Below are positions 53,129 to 61,878 of a stretch of 64,000 nucleotides of DNA, in pieces (position 1 is the stretch's first letter; the number at the start of each line of letters is the position of its first letter). Position numbers and translations under genes: made by a program. The stretch is from Hallerella sp964587155 (GTDB lineage Bacteria; Fibrobacterota; Fibrobacteria; Fibrobacterales; Fibrobacteraceae): assembly GCA_964587155.1 (NCBI GenBank), contig CAZPKF010000008.1:1-64000 (forward strand), given 5' to 3'. Below the pieces are notes generated by a model. The model worked only from the letters and a program-made list of their open reading frames with translations, was not told the origin of the DNA and made no database searches.

Positions 53129-53372
53129 AATTTCATCCGACAAAAAATTCAACGACTTGTGTGGAAAACTGCTCGCTTCTAGGCGGTGGAGCGTTTCCCG
53201 GAGGGGGGGACATGCCGTTTTAAAATATTCGGACAAGAATATTTCCGAGACGTTGACTGTTCCATCGTCACCGAGTGATTTGCGGGCTTTTCAAAATTTT
53301 TGGAAAGACTATTGCCGAAAAATCCGGCGCATTCTCATCCGTAAAAAGGTCATCTTCTCTTCGGATGTTTAA
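53118..53372 (+). CDS. HicA-like small protein
   Basis: The 84-residue basic protein has the HicA plan: an early helix (KFNDLCGKLLASRRWSV), then RRGGHAVLKYSD with a His in the position of the HicA catalytic His, then a TVP turn and a final helix. HicA toxins are mRNA interferases with a double-stranded RNA-binding-like fold. No HicB antitoxin is seen downstream; the upstream gap gene could be a partner. Similarity is by motif only. Confidence 0.5.
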   Translation: MRIKISSDKKFNDLCGKLLASRRWSVSRRGGHAVLKYSDKNISETLTVPSSPSDLRAFQNFWKDYCRKIRRILIRKKVIFSSDV

Positions 53373-53432
53373 TTTGTTGAAAATCGTTTTCAAGAACGGC
53401 TGGATGCCGTTTCTTGGATTGTTTTGAACAGG

Positions 53433-54140
53433 TTAAAATTCAACGATTCCGTAACAGCCGGCGCGGATTCTGTCGTTGTTCTTTTCTTGAATGATGCCGA
53501 TGGAAAGTTCGCCTTGTACGTGGAAATGGGGAAGGATTCCCAGCTGTACCCGGGGGACCAGGTCAACCATGAAGTCGTCGGTGAAATTTCCTAGGCTTCC
53601 AGAAGTTTCAATGCCGACCATCGCCAAGATGGCCGGTGTGAATTTGAACTGCGGCGTTACGCCGATGGCGAATTCGGAAAGGCCGTCTTCGCTGACGATG
53701 CGGTCAAAAAATCCGAGACGGGCTTCGTAAAGCGTTGAGAATATTCTCGATAGCGGTTGGAGTTTCGCATACGAAAAGACAAGTCCCGATCCGCGGTCGT
53801 TTCCGATGCCAAAAAGGAAATCCGCTTCGATGGTGGAATATTCAAAAATTCGGAATTTTCCGCCCAAATCCAAATACGCTTGGACGCTTTCCAGATTGTC
53901 TTCAGTATCGAACAGGAGCTTGCCGCCGATTTCCCAATAGTCGTTGATGGCCAGTTGGGCGTTGAAAGGCAAGTAGCCGTCTTCTTCGTAGTTTGTGTAA
54001 AATCCCGCTCCGACGGAAATTCTGTCGCGGGTCATGAATTCCGGGCCGAACGTGTAGCGCGTGTCCCAAATGCGGTCCAAGGCAAAAGACGAAACCGAAA
54101 GGGTCAAAACGGTGAACAGGATGGCGGCAATTTTTTTCAC
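53433..54140 (-). CDS. Outer-membrane beta-barrel protein
   Basis: The 235-residue protein has a signal peptide (MKKIAAILFTVLTLSVSSFA-L) and eight or more amphipathic strands, ending RIRAGCYGIVEF. Size and pattern suit a small barrel of the outer membrane. No family-specific motif was seen. Confidence 0.75.
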   Translation of the reverse strand: MKKIAAILFTVLTLSVSSFALDRIWDTRYTFGPEFMTRDRISVGAGFYTNYEEDGYLPFNAQLAINDYWEIGGKLLFDTEDNLESVQAYLDLGGKFRIFEYSTIEADFLFGIGNDRGSGLVFSYAKLQPLSRIFSTLYEARLGFFDRIVSEDGLSEFAIGVTPQFKFTPAILAMVGIETSGSLGNFTDDFMVDLVPRVQLGILPHFHVQGELSIGIIQEKNNDRIRAGCYGIVEF

Positions 54141-54175
54141 AATCTAAAGATATTAAATCGGTGCACCGAAAAATT

Positions 54176-55081
54176 TCAAGAGCAGCGGATAAGGCGGCCT
54201 ACGCGCAAAATGGAGTTCTTTTTGAGCCCGTTGAGTTTTTGCAAGCGGCTTACGCTGGTGTGGTATTTGCGCGCAATTTTGCTCAACGTGTCGCCGGGAC
54301 GCACGCGGTGGTAGCGGTGCTTGCTCGCTTCTTTTTCGTGTGCGGCGTATTCGCTTTGCAATTCCAACATCGGAAACGCGATGCTTTCCGCTTCTCGAGG
54401 GCCTGTTCCAAATTCAAAAAAGCGCGTGGGATCAAGGGGCATGTCGCCCAGTCGCATTTCAAAATGCAAGTGCGGCCCCGTGGAGCGACCAGTGCTGCCG
54501 CCGAGTCCTATTGGCGTTCCTGCGTCGACTTCATCGCCGACTTTGACAATGTATTTGGAAAGGTGGGCGTAAATGGTCCGCGAAATTCCGCAATTTTCAT
54601 GTTTTAAGACGATATACTTTCCGTAGCCGCGGCGTTCATATCGGACGCGGACGACTTTTCCCGGGAATGCAGCCCGGACGGTGTCGCCTCGTCTGAGACC
54701 GATATCGATTCCTTTGTGGATGCGGTAGTGCCGAAAGCCGAAAGGCGATGTGATGCGGCCACTTTCCAAAGGCAATGCGGAAACGGACATGTCGACGACC
54801 AGAATGTCCGGATTTTTTGCCCCTGCTTCGGAAAAATCCCCGGATTCATCTAGAATATCGGAATCCTCTTCGGAAAAGTTTTCGGAATTCGCCGTATTTC
54901 CCTGAAGGAAAGGCACTTGGAATTCGGAGTCCGGCTCGCCGGTTTCCAAGGCTTCGGAAGTCTCTTGCCCAAAGACCGCCTTCGCGGATGGGCTCAGCGG
55001 AACGACTTTCAGAACAGAAGCCGTGGCGAGGGTTGCGGAGAGCGCCCAAAGAGACCAAGTCAAAAATAGCGGTTTTTTCAT
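54176..55081 (-). CDS. M23 peptidase with C-terminal LysM
   Basis: The 301-residue protein has an N-terminal signal or anchor, an acidic spacer (40-100), an M23 (lysostaphin-type) endopeptidase domain (105-225) and a LysM domain (257-301, YHRVRPGDTLSKIARKYHTSVSRLQKLNGL). The zinc ligands are present: His122 and Asp126 in HKGID and His206 in GPHLHFE, with His173 in YAHL. It should cut peptidoglycan cross-bridges or act with an amidase in cell division. It looks active, unlike EnvC-type relatives. Confidence 0.93.
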   Translation of the reverse strand: MKKPLFLTWSLWALSATLATASVLKVVPLSPSAKAVFGQETSEALETGEPDSEFQVPFLQGNTANSENFSEEDSDILDESGDFSEAGAKNPDILVVDMSVSALPLESGRITSPFGFRHYRIHKGIDIGLRRGDTVRAAFPGKVVRVRYERRGYGKYIVLKHENCGISRTIYAHLSKYIVKVGDEVDAGTPIGLGGSTGRSTGPHLHFEMRLGDMPLDPTRFFEFGTGPREAESIAFPMLELQSEYAAHEKEASKHRYHRVRPGDTLSKIARKYHTSVSRLQKLNGLKKNSILRVGRLIRCS

Positions 55082-55183
55082 TTCGGGGAGAAGATAATAA
55101 AATTTGAAAGTCTCTTTTGCCCGTTAAGCGAACCTTTTTGACCGTTGCTTTGCGGATAGCGACAGTTTACAACCAACAGGCAA

Positions 55184-55992
55184 ATGGAAAATGCAAAGTT
55201 CCTGTCTTTTTGTGTGCATATTGTATGTAAAACGTTGAAAATTATGTCTAACATTCGGATTTACATCAATAATGTTCTATTTTTAATTTGCACATTAAAG
55301 AGGAATCTTTTGGCAATTGCCGTTTTGGGACTCTCCCTTTCCGGTTGCGGCGATGACGTGACCAAGACACGGTGAACGAAACGACGGGCGTTGCCCAGTT
55401 GGCAAAAGGTGAAACGCTTCCCGAATGCTCCGAAAGCGATGAGGGCGAAATGCTCTTTGCCGCGGATTTGGGAGCTGCCTACATTTGCACAGGAAAGGCT
55501 TGGACGCCTCTCCACGGAGCATCTTCCGCAGACACGGTCGTCTTGAAGGACTCGCTTATTTTCAGGGACACCCTTATCATCCGCGACACTCTGGTCGGTT
55601 TGAACGGCGAAAGTTGTACGGCGGAGATGCTCGATGACGGTTCGGGCTACAAAATCGTTTGTGGTAATGATTCCATCGGCGTCATTTTGCATGGCACAAA
55701 AGGGGATTCCGGCGCTCCGGGCGCAAACGCGGAAAATTGCACCCTTTCGGACGATGGGAACGGCTCCGTGAAAGTGATATGCGCCACACGGACACGGTCA
55801 AGATTTACAAGGCGGTGTGCGAAACGGAGGGAAACTTCGAGCAGCCCTCAGCCTTTCCGCCCGCAGCGCAAGCGGAAAGCACAAAACGTCAATCTCGCAA
55901 AAAAAGTCCGGACGATATCCGAACTTTGTGATTTCATTTCTGCGGAAACGAACTTTTGGGGAATCGTTGCCGGAATGCTTTGCAAAAAATGA
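55184..55992 (+). pseudogene. Decayed Fibrobacter-type lipoprotein
   Basis: Three reading frames in series give one recognisable protein. The first (to 55375) ends with a lipobox and GCGDDVTKT. The second (from 55369) continues VNETTGVAQL ... GEMLFAADLGAAYICTGKAWTPL, DGSGYKIVCGNDSIGVILHGTKGDSG. The third (from about 55780) gives DTVKIYKAVCETEG. This is the order seen in Fibrobacter lipoproteins with repeated xDGSGYKIVC-xDSxG modules. At least two frameshifts are needed, and the C-terminal functional domain is absent. It is a gene remnant. Confidence 0.75.
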
Positions 55993-55995
55993 AAT

Positions 55996-56517
55996 TTACT
56001 TTTCAATCCCGGTGTAGATTTCGATAAAGGGACTTGATGCGGTAATGTGGATGGCCGAAGTGTTGATACCCAACACCAGTCCAACGCTTCCATCGGGGGA
56101 GTTGATGAGGGAAAGTTGAGAAAATGTTTTTTTCTGGCTGACGTTCGGCGTATTGGAAATGTTGCTGAACTGGAGCGTCAGGACTCCATTTTCAAGTGTC
56201 CATGTGCCTTCGTCGATTTCACCGCCGATGCCCAAGTTATCACCGTCAATGCGCTTGTCGGTGGAATAAGTGACAGTGAAACTGTCTTTCGAAAAGACCA
56301 GCTGCGTGGGCGCAGTTAGGGGTGACAATACGGTACCCAGATTGTCGCTGTAAAGGGCGTTCAAATTCCACGAAGCCGCCCCCGTGAGGCATTTCGCCGA
56401 GATGCCTTCGGCACATTTTTCCACCAAGGATTCTTCGCTGCTGCTGCTCGATGAAGAGCAGGCTGTGAAAAATGCCGAAAGGAACAGGGCAGAAACAAGA
56501 AAGGTTAATTTTTGCAT
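55996..56517 (-). CDS. Lipoprotein of unknown function
   Basis: The 173-residue protein starts at ATG 56517 after AAGAGGAAA. It has a lipobox (ALFLSAFFTACSS, Cys near residue 19), a short serine tract, and a beta-rich domain with the TYSTDKRIDGDN ... EGTWTLENGVLTLQF pattern of lipocalin-like or META-like folds. The longer upstream frame overlaps comEC and is not used. Confidence 0.78.
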   Translation of the reverse strand: MQKLTFLVSALFLSAFFTACSSSSSSSEESLVEKCAEGISAKCLTGAASWNLNALYSDNLGTVLSPLTAPTQLVFSKDSFTVTYSTDKRIDGDNLGIGGEIDEGTWTLENGVLTLQFSNISNTPNVSQKKTFSQLSLINSPDGSVGLVLGINTSAIHITASSPFIEIYTGIEK

Positions 56518-56599
56518 AAGATTTCCTCTTTTTTGCATAGGAATATAAATAAATTCTATCAAAAAATCATTTATCCATTTTCTTTTTTCTGCACGGGGT

Positions 56600-58954
56600 T
56601 CACCAGGGAAGTCTTTCGTTGCGGGCCGTGTGGAGGCGGTAGCCGCTTTCGTCGAAAATCGCTTCAACGCTGCCGCGTTCCGAGGTGTTCAGCAGGGGAA
56701 TCTTCAAGCTATCCAGTCGCTTCACCACTTGGGCGTGCGGATGCCTGAAACGGTTTCTTCTTCCATTTGAGGCTATTGCCACGTCGGGTTTGACGGCCTC
56801 TAAAAATTCCCGCGAACTGGATGTTTTGGATCCGTGATGCCCCAATTTCAACACGTTTGATTGGATGGGAATATCCGTTCTGAGAATTTCCCGTTCGCCC
56901 TCTTTGGTCAAATCTCCCGTGAGAAGCAAGGATCCGCCAATCCCGGAAATCCGCAGGGTGATGCTGTTGGAATTCGTTTCGCCGCATTCGGTTGGATTGG
57001 GATGAATGACGCGCATTTCCCATGTGTTCTTTTTTTGATAATGTTGAAAAGTCGTTTCCGAAAAAACTTGGCCGCGTTCCAAATCTTGGATAGGAATACC
57101 GCGCTTGGCGGCTGTCGATAAGGCGGCGTTCCATTCGGGCTTTTCTGTCGTTCTTGCGCAGCCTTGTATCCAGAGCGTTTCAACCGGAAATTCGTTGAGC
57201 AAAACGGCTAGTCCGCTGTAGTGGTCCAAATCCGGATGCGTGACGATGATGCCTTTCAATTTCCAGATTCCGGATTCTTGTAAAAAGGGAATGATTTTGT
57301 CGGTGGCGACGTTCCGCTTGCCCGAATTGACTCCTGCATCGACAAGGTATGCGTTTCCCCGGGGGCTTTGCACAAAAATGCAATCACCTTGGCCGATGTC
57401 CAAAACGACAACTTTCCAAGAAGGATTTATTTTGATGGCGACGGCGTTCCACAGAAAGTAAGTGGAGAACGAAAGAAGTGCGCAAAGCGTCATCCACCGT
57501 GCGCATTTATTCTTTCGGAATGCGCCCAAGGAAAGGAGGAGCGCTCCGCCTAAAATTAATATCCACGGCGGAAACGGTCCCACGGTTACAGAAGCGAGAG
57601 TCCAAGAAGAAATTTTCTCCACGAGAAGTGCGGAGATGCGAAAGAGAAATCCTGCCGCAGAACAAAAAATTCCGGCAACAGGCGAAATGGGAAAGAGCAG
57701 TGCGAAAATTCCAGCCTGCATTCCTAAGCTCACCAGCGGTACCACGCAGATGTTTCCAAAAATGGAAATGGGAGAAAGCGAATGGAATGACCAAATGAGA
57801 AAAGGCGCTGTAGCAGCCGAAGCGACAAGCGTAATCCAGATGGAGTTCAAAACATTGCTTTCAAAAAATTTCCAAAGGGGATTTTTTTGCAAACTCGGAT
57901 TTTTCGGGGTGAATGGGGAACGTTTTCCGTAGGCGATGATTCCCGCTGTCGCTGCCGCCGAAAGTTGGAAACCCACGTTCCAGATGATAGACGGATTTGC
58001 GAAGGTTAAAAAGAGAATAGCGACACCTAGCGAATTCAGACTGTCCGCTTTGCGTTCGAGGAGGGAGCCTGCTTGGACAACGGAAAACATGAAAACGGCC
58101 CGGTAAACGGCAGGAGAACCGCCGGCAATGGGCGCATACAGGAGCATCAAAAGAATGGCGATTGTCTTTGCTGCCCGGTGAGGGAGCCGCAACGCTTTGA
58201 GAAGCAGCAGAACCATTCCGGAAAGCAATACGATGTGAAAACCGCTGATGGCTAAAACGTGAACGATTCCTGCGCGCCGAAATCCGCTTTGAAGTGAATC
58301 GGGGATGCTTGAACGGTCCCCGGCTAAAAGCCCGGCCAAGAGTCCTGTTTCCGCTTTGGGGAGAAATTGCGCAAAGTAATTCTTCAACGATTTCCGCAAC
58401 CGGGAAAATGTTTTTTCGGGAATCCAGCGGCTTTGCAAAACCGAAAAATCTTCAAGATTTCCGTAGCCGGCAAGTCCTTGGCTTTTTAACCATTTCGGCG
58501 TGTCGAAACTGCCGGGAACCGTGGGAAATTCAACCCGGAACCATTTTGCCCTGTAACCGATGGAATCTCCGGGGGCGGGGTAGGGAGGTGTCTTTTTGGA
58601 AAGGCGGACTTTTTTCCCATCGCCGGAAAGAATGACGGCGACACCTTCGGCGCGTTCCAAAACCGATTCGACAAAACCGGAACCTTCTTTGGGCAATTCC
58701 CGGAAATGCTCGGATTTTTTGGCTTCCAAATTTTGAAACACAATAAGTTCGATTCCTAGGAATAGCAAAGCCGCCAAGGCGATTCGACGGGAAAACGGCG
58801 CAATTCGCATCAAATACAGCAAAAGCGTAGGAACGAAGACGGCACCATACAGGGGAAATTCTGCCGAAGCCAGAAAGAGAACGGCGCAGAAAAACGCGGA
58901 AAGTGCGGGTCTTTCGGAAAGGGGGGCAAAAAAGTTTTTCAATTCCTCGGACAT
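56600..58954 (-). CDS. comEC: ComEC/Rec2 DNA-uptake channel protein
   Basis: The 784-residue protein has N-terminal membrane helices, a DUF4131/OB-like periplasmic part, the competence domain with VLAISGFHIVLLSG, and a C-terminal metallo-beta-lactamase-like domain (VVLDIGQGDCIFVQSP, THPDLDHYSGL, LTGDLTKEGE, LGHHGSKTSS). It forms the inner-membrane channel for single-stranded DNA in transformation. Together with the ComEA-like gene at 36152 and the pilus genes this gives most of an uptake pathway. Confidence 0.95.
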   Translation of the reverse strand: MSEELKNFFAPLSERPALSAFFCAVLFLASAEFPLYGAVFVPTLLLYLMRIAPFSRRIALAALLFLGIELIVFQNLEAKKSEHFRELPKEGSGFVESVLERAEGVAVILSGDGKKVRLSKKTPPYPAPGDSIGYRAKWFRVEFPTVPGSFDTPKWLKSQGLAGYGNLEDFSVLQSRWIPEKTFSRLRKSLKNYFAQFLPKAETGLLAGLLAGDRSSIPDSLQSGFRRAGIVHVLAISGFHIVLLSGMVLLLLKALRLPHRAAKTIAILLMLLYAPIAGGSPAVYRAVFMFSVVQAGSLLERKADSLNSLGVAILFLTFANPSIIWNVGFQLSAAATAGIIAYGKRSPFTPKNPSLQKNPLWKFFESNVLNSIWITLVASAATAPFLIWSFHSLSPISIFGNICVVPLVSLGMQAGIFALLFPISPVAGIFCSAAGFLFRISALLVEKISSWTLASVTVGPFPPWILILGGALLLSLGAFRKNKCARWMTLCALLSFSTYFLWNAVAIKINPSWKVVVLDIGQGDCIFVQSPRGNAYLVDAGVNSGKRNVATDKIIPFLQESGIWKLKGIIVTHPDLDHYSGLAVLLNEFPVETLWIQGCARTTEKPEWNAALSTAAKRGIPIQDLERGQVFSETTFQHYQKKNTWEMRVIHPNPTECGETNSNSITLRISGIGGSLLLTGDLTKEGEREILRTDIPIQSNVLKLGHHGSKTSSSREFLEAVKPDVAIASNGRRNRFRHPHAQVVKRLDSLKIPLLNTSERGSVEAIFDESGYRLHTARNERLPW

Positions 58955-59011
58955 TTCTCTTTCTCCGTTTGTTTTTGACTATTTTGAAAGCATCACTTGA
59001 ATAACGCTCCA

Positions 59012-60472
59012 ATGATGAAAAAGAAGAACTTCCTGATTGTTTTTTTGTCCGCACTCCTCTTTGTGGGTTGTGGGTTGTTCGAACAGGAATCTTCGGAGAA
59101 TGAAAAATATTTTCCGCCTTTGGATCTTCCATTTTCCCTGTATGCGAATGATCTGGCGAAAAACGATTCTGTCGCAGCGACCCTTGCCACGGGAACGCTC
59201 TTGATGGTTCATCCGGGAGCTTCTTATGAGTTGTCCTTTGACGCGGATTCTTTCAAGCGTCCGCCGATGCTGGAACTTTACCGGTTGACTGTTTTGGAAG
59301 ACGCGTTTGCAGTGGGGAACCGGACGCGGAAACTTTCGCCATTGGATTCCGCTGGGCGCTGGATTTACCGCTTTGTCTGTAGCGAAGAAGAGCGGGCTTA
59401 TTGGGCGGCGACGCTTTCGGATGGAAAGTCTTATTACACGGGAAAAATTAGCAACCTCTCGTTGGAAGGAGTGGGGGCGTATGATCTCCGGTTCAATTTG
59501 AATTTGATCGTCGTCGGAGAATACGGCGGTACTTCGGACAGCGTTTCCGTAGAAATGCTGTCGCGGCGGATGTTGGACGCTTTTCGGGCTGCTTATGCAA
59601 AAGGCGGCGTCTTTATCGATACCATTTTTGTTCACCGCGCTTCGGAACGGACGGATCTCCGGACGCGTTATCCCGACAACAGGCCTTGGCTTGCTGGGAA
59701 ATCCAGTCCGGATTATTTTCTCACAGAACTGGGCGGTTGGCCGGAATCTCTTGGGGAAGAGGGCGTTTATGACGCTTTGGATTTGGTACTTGTGCATCGG
59801 ATAGAATTGTCCGGCGTTTTGGGATATTCCGTTTTGTTTGGCGGAAGCCTTGGCGGTGGAATAGGAAGCACCGTTGTCATTGGAACGCATTATTATCAGG
59901 GAGGTTTTGAAGAATATTCCCAGACGGCGGCAGAAATTGTTGAAACGGCGGTCCATGAAAGCGGGCACTTTTTCGGATTGCGGCATACGACTTCGACTCT
60001 TTCGGACATCAAAGCTTCTGGGGACGCATCCAATGTGGAAGACGGTATCGACGATACGCCTTTTTGTGAGCGGATTATCGCCGCCAAAAGCTTGGCCGTT
60101 GCCGAAAACCTGCCGATTCGCCCGCTTCTCGTTTTGCCGCGGATGCGATGGCACTTTTTCGGATTGCGGCATACGACTTCGACTCTTTCGGACATCAAAG
60201 CTTCTGGGGACGCATCCAATGTGGAAGACGGTATCGACGATACGCCTTTTTGTGAGCGGATTATCGCCGCCAAAAGCTTGGCCGTTGCCGAAAACCTGCC
60301 GATTCGCCCGCTTCTCGTTTTGCCGCGGATGCGATGGGCAGCGTCGGAGCCTTTCGCTTGTCCCGATGCCCTGAATCCGATGTTTCCGACCGTTTCGGAT
60401 GGCGAACTGGAACCGTTTTCCGAAGGGCAACTTTCTCTGTTCCGCAAAAACTTATCCCTTTATCCGCACTGA
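59012..60472 (+). CDS. M43-like metzincin lipoprotein carrying a 62-residue internal duplication
   Basis: The product has 486 residues from ATG 59012. It has a lipobox (FLSALLFVGCGLF). The zinc motif HExxHxxGxxH is complete (His315, Glu316, His319, His325), followed by DGIDDTPFC, as in M43 cytophagalysin/pappalysin proteases. ALNPMFP near the C-terminus may be the Met-turn. Residues 319-380 are repeated exactly at 381-442, inserting a second copy that starts at the second motif His and lacks HES. Without the repeat the protein would be about 424 residues. Activity of the duplicated form is doubtful. Confidence 0.85.
   Translation: MMKKKNFLIVFLSALLFVGCGLFEQESSENEKYFPPLDLPFSLYANDLAKNDSVAATLATGTLLMVHPGASYELSFDADSFKRPPMLELYRLTVLEDAFAVGNRTRKLSPLDSAGRWIYRFVCSEEERAYWAATLSDGKSYYTGKISNLSLEGVGAYDLRFNLNLIVVGEYGGTSDSVSVEMLSRRMLDAFRAAYAKGGVFIDTIFVHRASERTDLRTRYPDNRPWLAGKSSPDYFLTELGGWPESLGEEGVYDALDLVLVHRIELSGVLGYSVLFGGSLGGGIGSTVVIGTHYYQGGFEEYSQTAAEIVETAVHESGHFFGLRHTTSTLSDIKASGDASNVEDGIDDTPFCERIIAAKSLAVAENLPIRPLLVLPRMRWHFFGLRHTTSTLSDIKASGDASNVEDGIDDTPFCERIIAAKSLAVAENLPIRPLLVLPRMRWAASEPFACPDALNPMFPTVSDGELEPFSEGQLSLFRKNLSLYPH
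59964..60337 (+). repeat. 186-bp perfect in-frame tandem duplication
   Basis: Bases 59964-60151 are identical to 60150-60337 at an offset of 186, with a 2-base GG overlap at the junction. The unit encodes 62 residues inside the metalloprotease catalytic domain. Confidence 0.92.
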
Positions 60473-60475
60473 TCT

Positions 60476-61000
60476 ATGGCGAATCCCCATCAATTTTCTG
60501 AACAAGCTGCCCTCCTAGCCTTTATCCTTTTGCCAAACTCCGAATGGCCCGCGGAACTTTTGGAGGCCTTGGAACAAACCTGGGGGGCTATCCGCCATTT
60601 GGGGAAGCTTTACGCCTTTGACAAAACGGATTATTACGCTCCGGAAATGGGTGGGGGGCTGTATCGCGGCGTTCTTTCGTTTGAAAAAACAGTCGCACCC
60701 GAAGAGATCGGGCGCGAAAAAGAATTGTCCAACGCGTTTGAACAGAAGTTCGCCGTTTCTGGCGGGCGGAAAATCAACGTGGATATTGGTTACATGGATT
60801 TGGACAAAGTCGTCTTGCCCTCTTACAAGCGCGGTCCGTTCAAATTGTATGCGGGCGCGGGACTTTGGCTCGATATGATTTTACATTATGCGAAAGGGCG
60901 TTTTGTTCCCACGGAGTGGGCCTTTGACGATTTCCGCCGAAATCCTTATGCGCACGACCTTTTGCTCATCCGAGAAAAGTTCAAAAAAGCGAAGCGTTGA
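60476..61000 (+). CDS. DUF4416 family protein
   Basis: The 174-residue protein fits DUF4416: an opening AFILLPNSEWPAELLEALEQTWG, the conserved FDKTDYYAPEMGGGLYRGVLSFE, NVDIGYMDLDKVVLPSYKRG and the late WAFDDFRRNPY segment. The family has no assigned function. It starts 3 bases after the metalloprotease stop, so the two are probably cotranscribed. Confidence 0.88.
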   Translation: MANPHQFSEQAALLAFILLPNSEWPAELLEALEQTWGAIRHLGKLYAFDKTDYYAPEMGGGLYRGVLSFEKTVAPEEIGREKELSNAFEQKFAVSGGRKINVDIGYMDLDKVVLPSYKRGPFKLYAGAGLWLDMILHYAKGRFVPTEWAFDDFRRNPYAHDLLLIREKFKKAKR

Positions 61001-61004
61001 ACGG

Positions 61005-61400
61005 CTACTTGATTTCCACTTCGACTTTGGGTTCGGCGGGAATGGGAGCTTGTTTTGCGGAAAGGGCTTTATATGTCGTTGAATCGATTCGCTTGTAACT
61101 CGATATGATGTTTGCAAATTCGTAATAAGCGGAATCCCCCCGGACGCGCATGGCGATGGGCATTTGTTCGGAATTCATTCCCTTGAGGACGCTGTCCCCT
61201 TCGAGGCTCGCATGTAAATCGCCAAAAACGTTGCGGATGGTGTAGTCATTGGAGTCGGGGGCTGTTTTGAAAACTTCGAAAACATCTTGGTCGGAGCCTT
61301 GCCAATAACCAGTGAAAATGGGCTTTTCGCTGGTTTGCTGGGAACATGCGGACAAGAGAAAGAGGGCGGAGAATGCGCCAATAGAGAAAAGTTTGTTCAT
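61005..61400 (-). CDS. Small lipoprotein of unknown function
   Basis: The 131-residue protein has a lipobox (FSALFLLSACSQQ, Cys near residue 19) and a beta-rich domain (FTGYWQGSDQDVFEVF ... YTIRNVFGDLHASLEGD) that looks like a small lipid- or substrate-binding sheet. No family was recognised. It converges on the DUF4416 gene. Confidence 0.78.
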   Translation of the reverse strand: MNKLFSIGAFSALFLLSACSQQTSEKPIFTGYWQGSDQDVFEVFKTAPDSNDYTIRNVFGDLHASLEGDSVLKGMNSEQMPIAMRVRGDSAYYEFANIISSYKRIDSTTYKALSAKQAPIPAEPKVEVEIK

Positions 61401-61461
61401 AAAGACTCCGTGTTTTTTTAAAGATAATAAAATCCGAGTTCAAAAGTTATTTTTGCAGGGT

Positions 61462-61875
61462 ATGCGCGCATTTCTTGTCTTTGGTCTTGGATTTTTTTCT
61501 TTCGCAGTGGCGAAGTGGGCTGCAGACGATGTGCACCGTCTATTGCTTCGGCGGACAGAACAGAAGCCCGGCGTTTACATGGAAAAACTCGAAAGCGCCT
61601 TGGATACGGCGGGGATTATCATTGTCGCGGAATACCATAAAGTGATGGGGGATTCTTACGTGCCGACGATTACCAGTGCAAATGATTTTGCGTGGCATAT
61701 GCGGTTTTCCAAGCATTATTACAATCGGGCGCTGGATTTTCGCCTTGTGGATGTCCCCCCGTCGAAAAGGGCAAAACTGGTTTCGGCGATTCAAAAAGCG
61801 CTGGGGGACAGGTTTTTAGTCCTTTGGGAAAGGAATGGAAAATTCAGCGAACATTTGCACGTGGAATTGCGCTGA
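61462..61875 (+). CDS. M15-like zinc D-Ala-D-Ala peptidase
   Basis: The 137-residue protein has a signal or anchor segment (1-20) and the M15-type zinc motif SKHYYNRALDFR, with His85 and Asp92, plus HLHVE near the end with His133. This matches the SxHxxxxAxDxR ... HxH pattern of M15 peptidases that trim peptidoglycan stems. It is short for the family but the metal ligands are all present. The longer upstream frame overlaps the divergent lipoprotein gene and is not used. Confidence 0.8.
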   Translation: MRAFLVFGLGFFSFAVAKWAADDVHRLLLRRTEQKPGVYMEKLESALDTAGIIIVAEYHKVMGDSYVPTITSANDFAWHMRFSKHYYNRALDFRLVDVPPSKRAKLVSAIQKALGDRFLVLWERNGKFSEHLHVELR

Positions 61876-61878
61876 ATC

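Noticed and set aside
58979..60430. 483-codon frame on the minus strand opposite the metalloprotease
   Set aside because: It contains the 62-residue duplication only because the DNA does, has no family motifs and is antisense to a clear HExxH protease.
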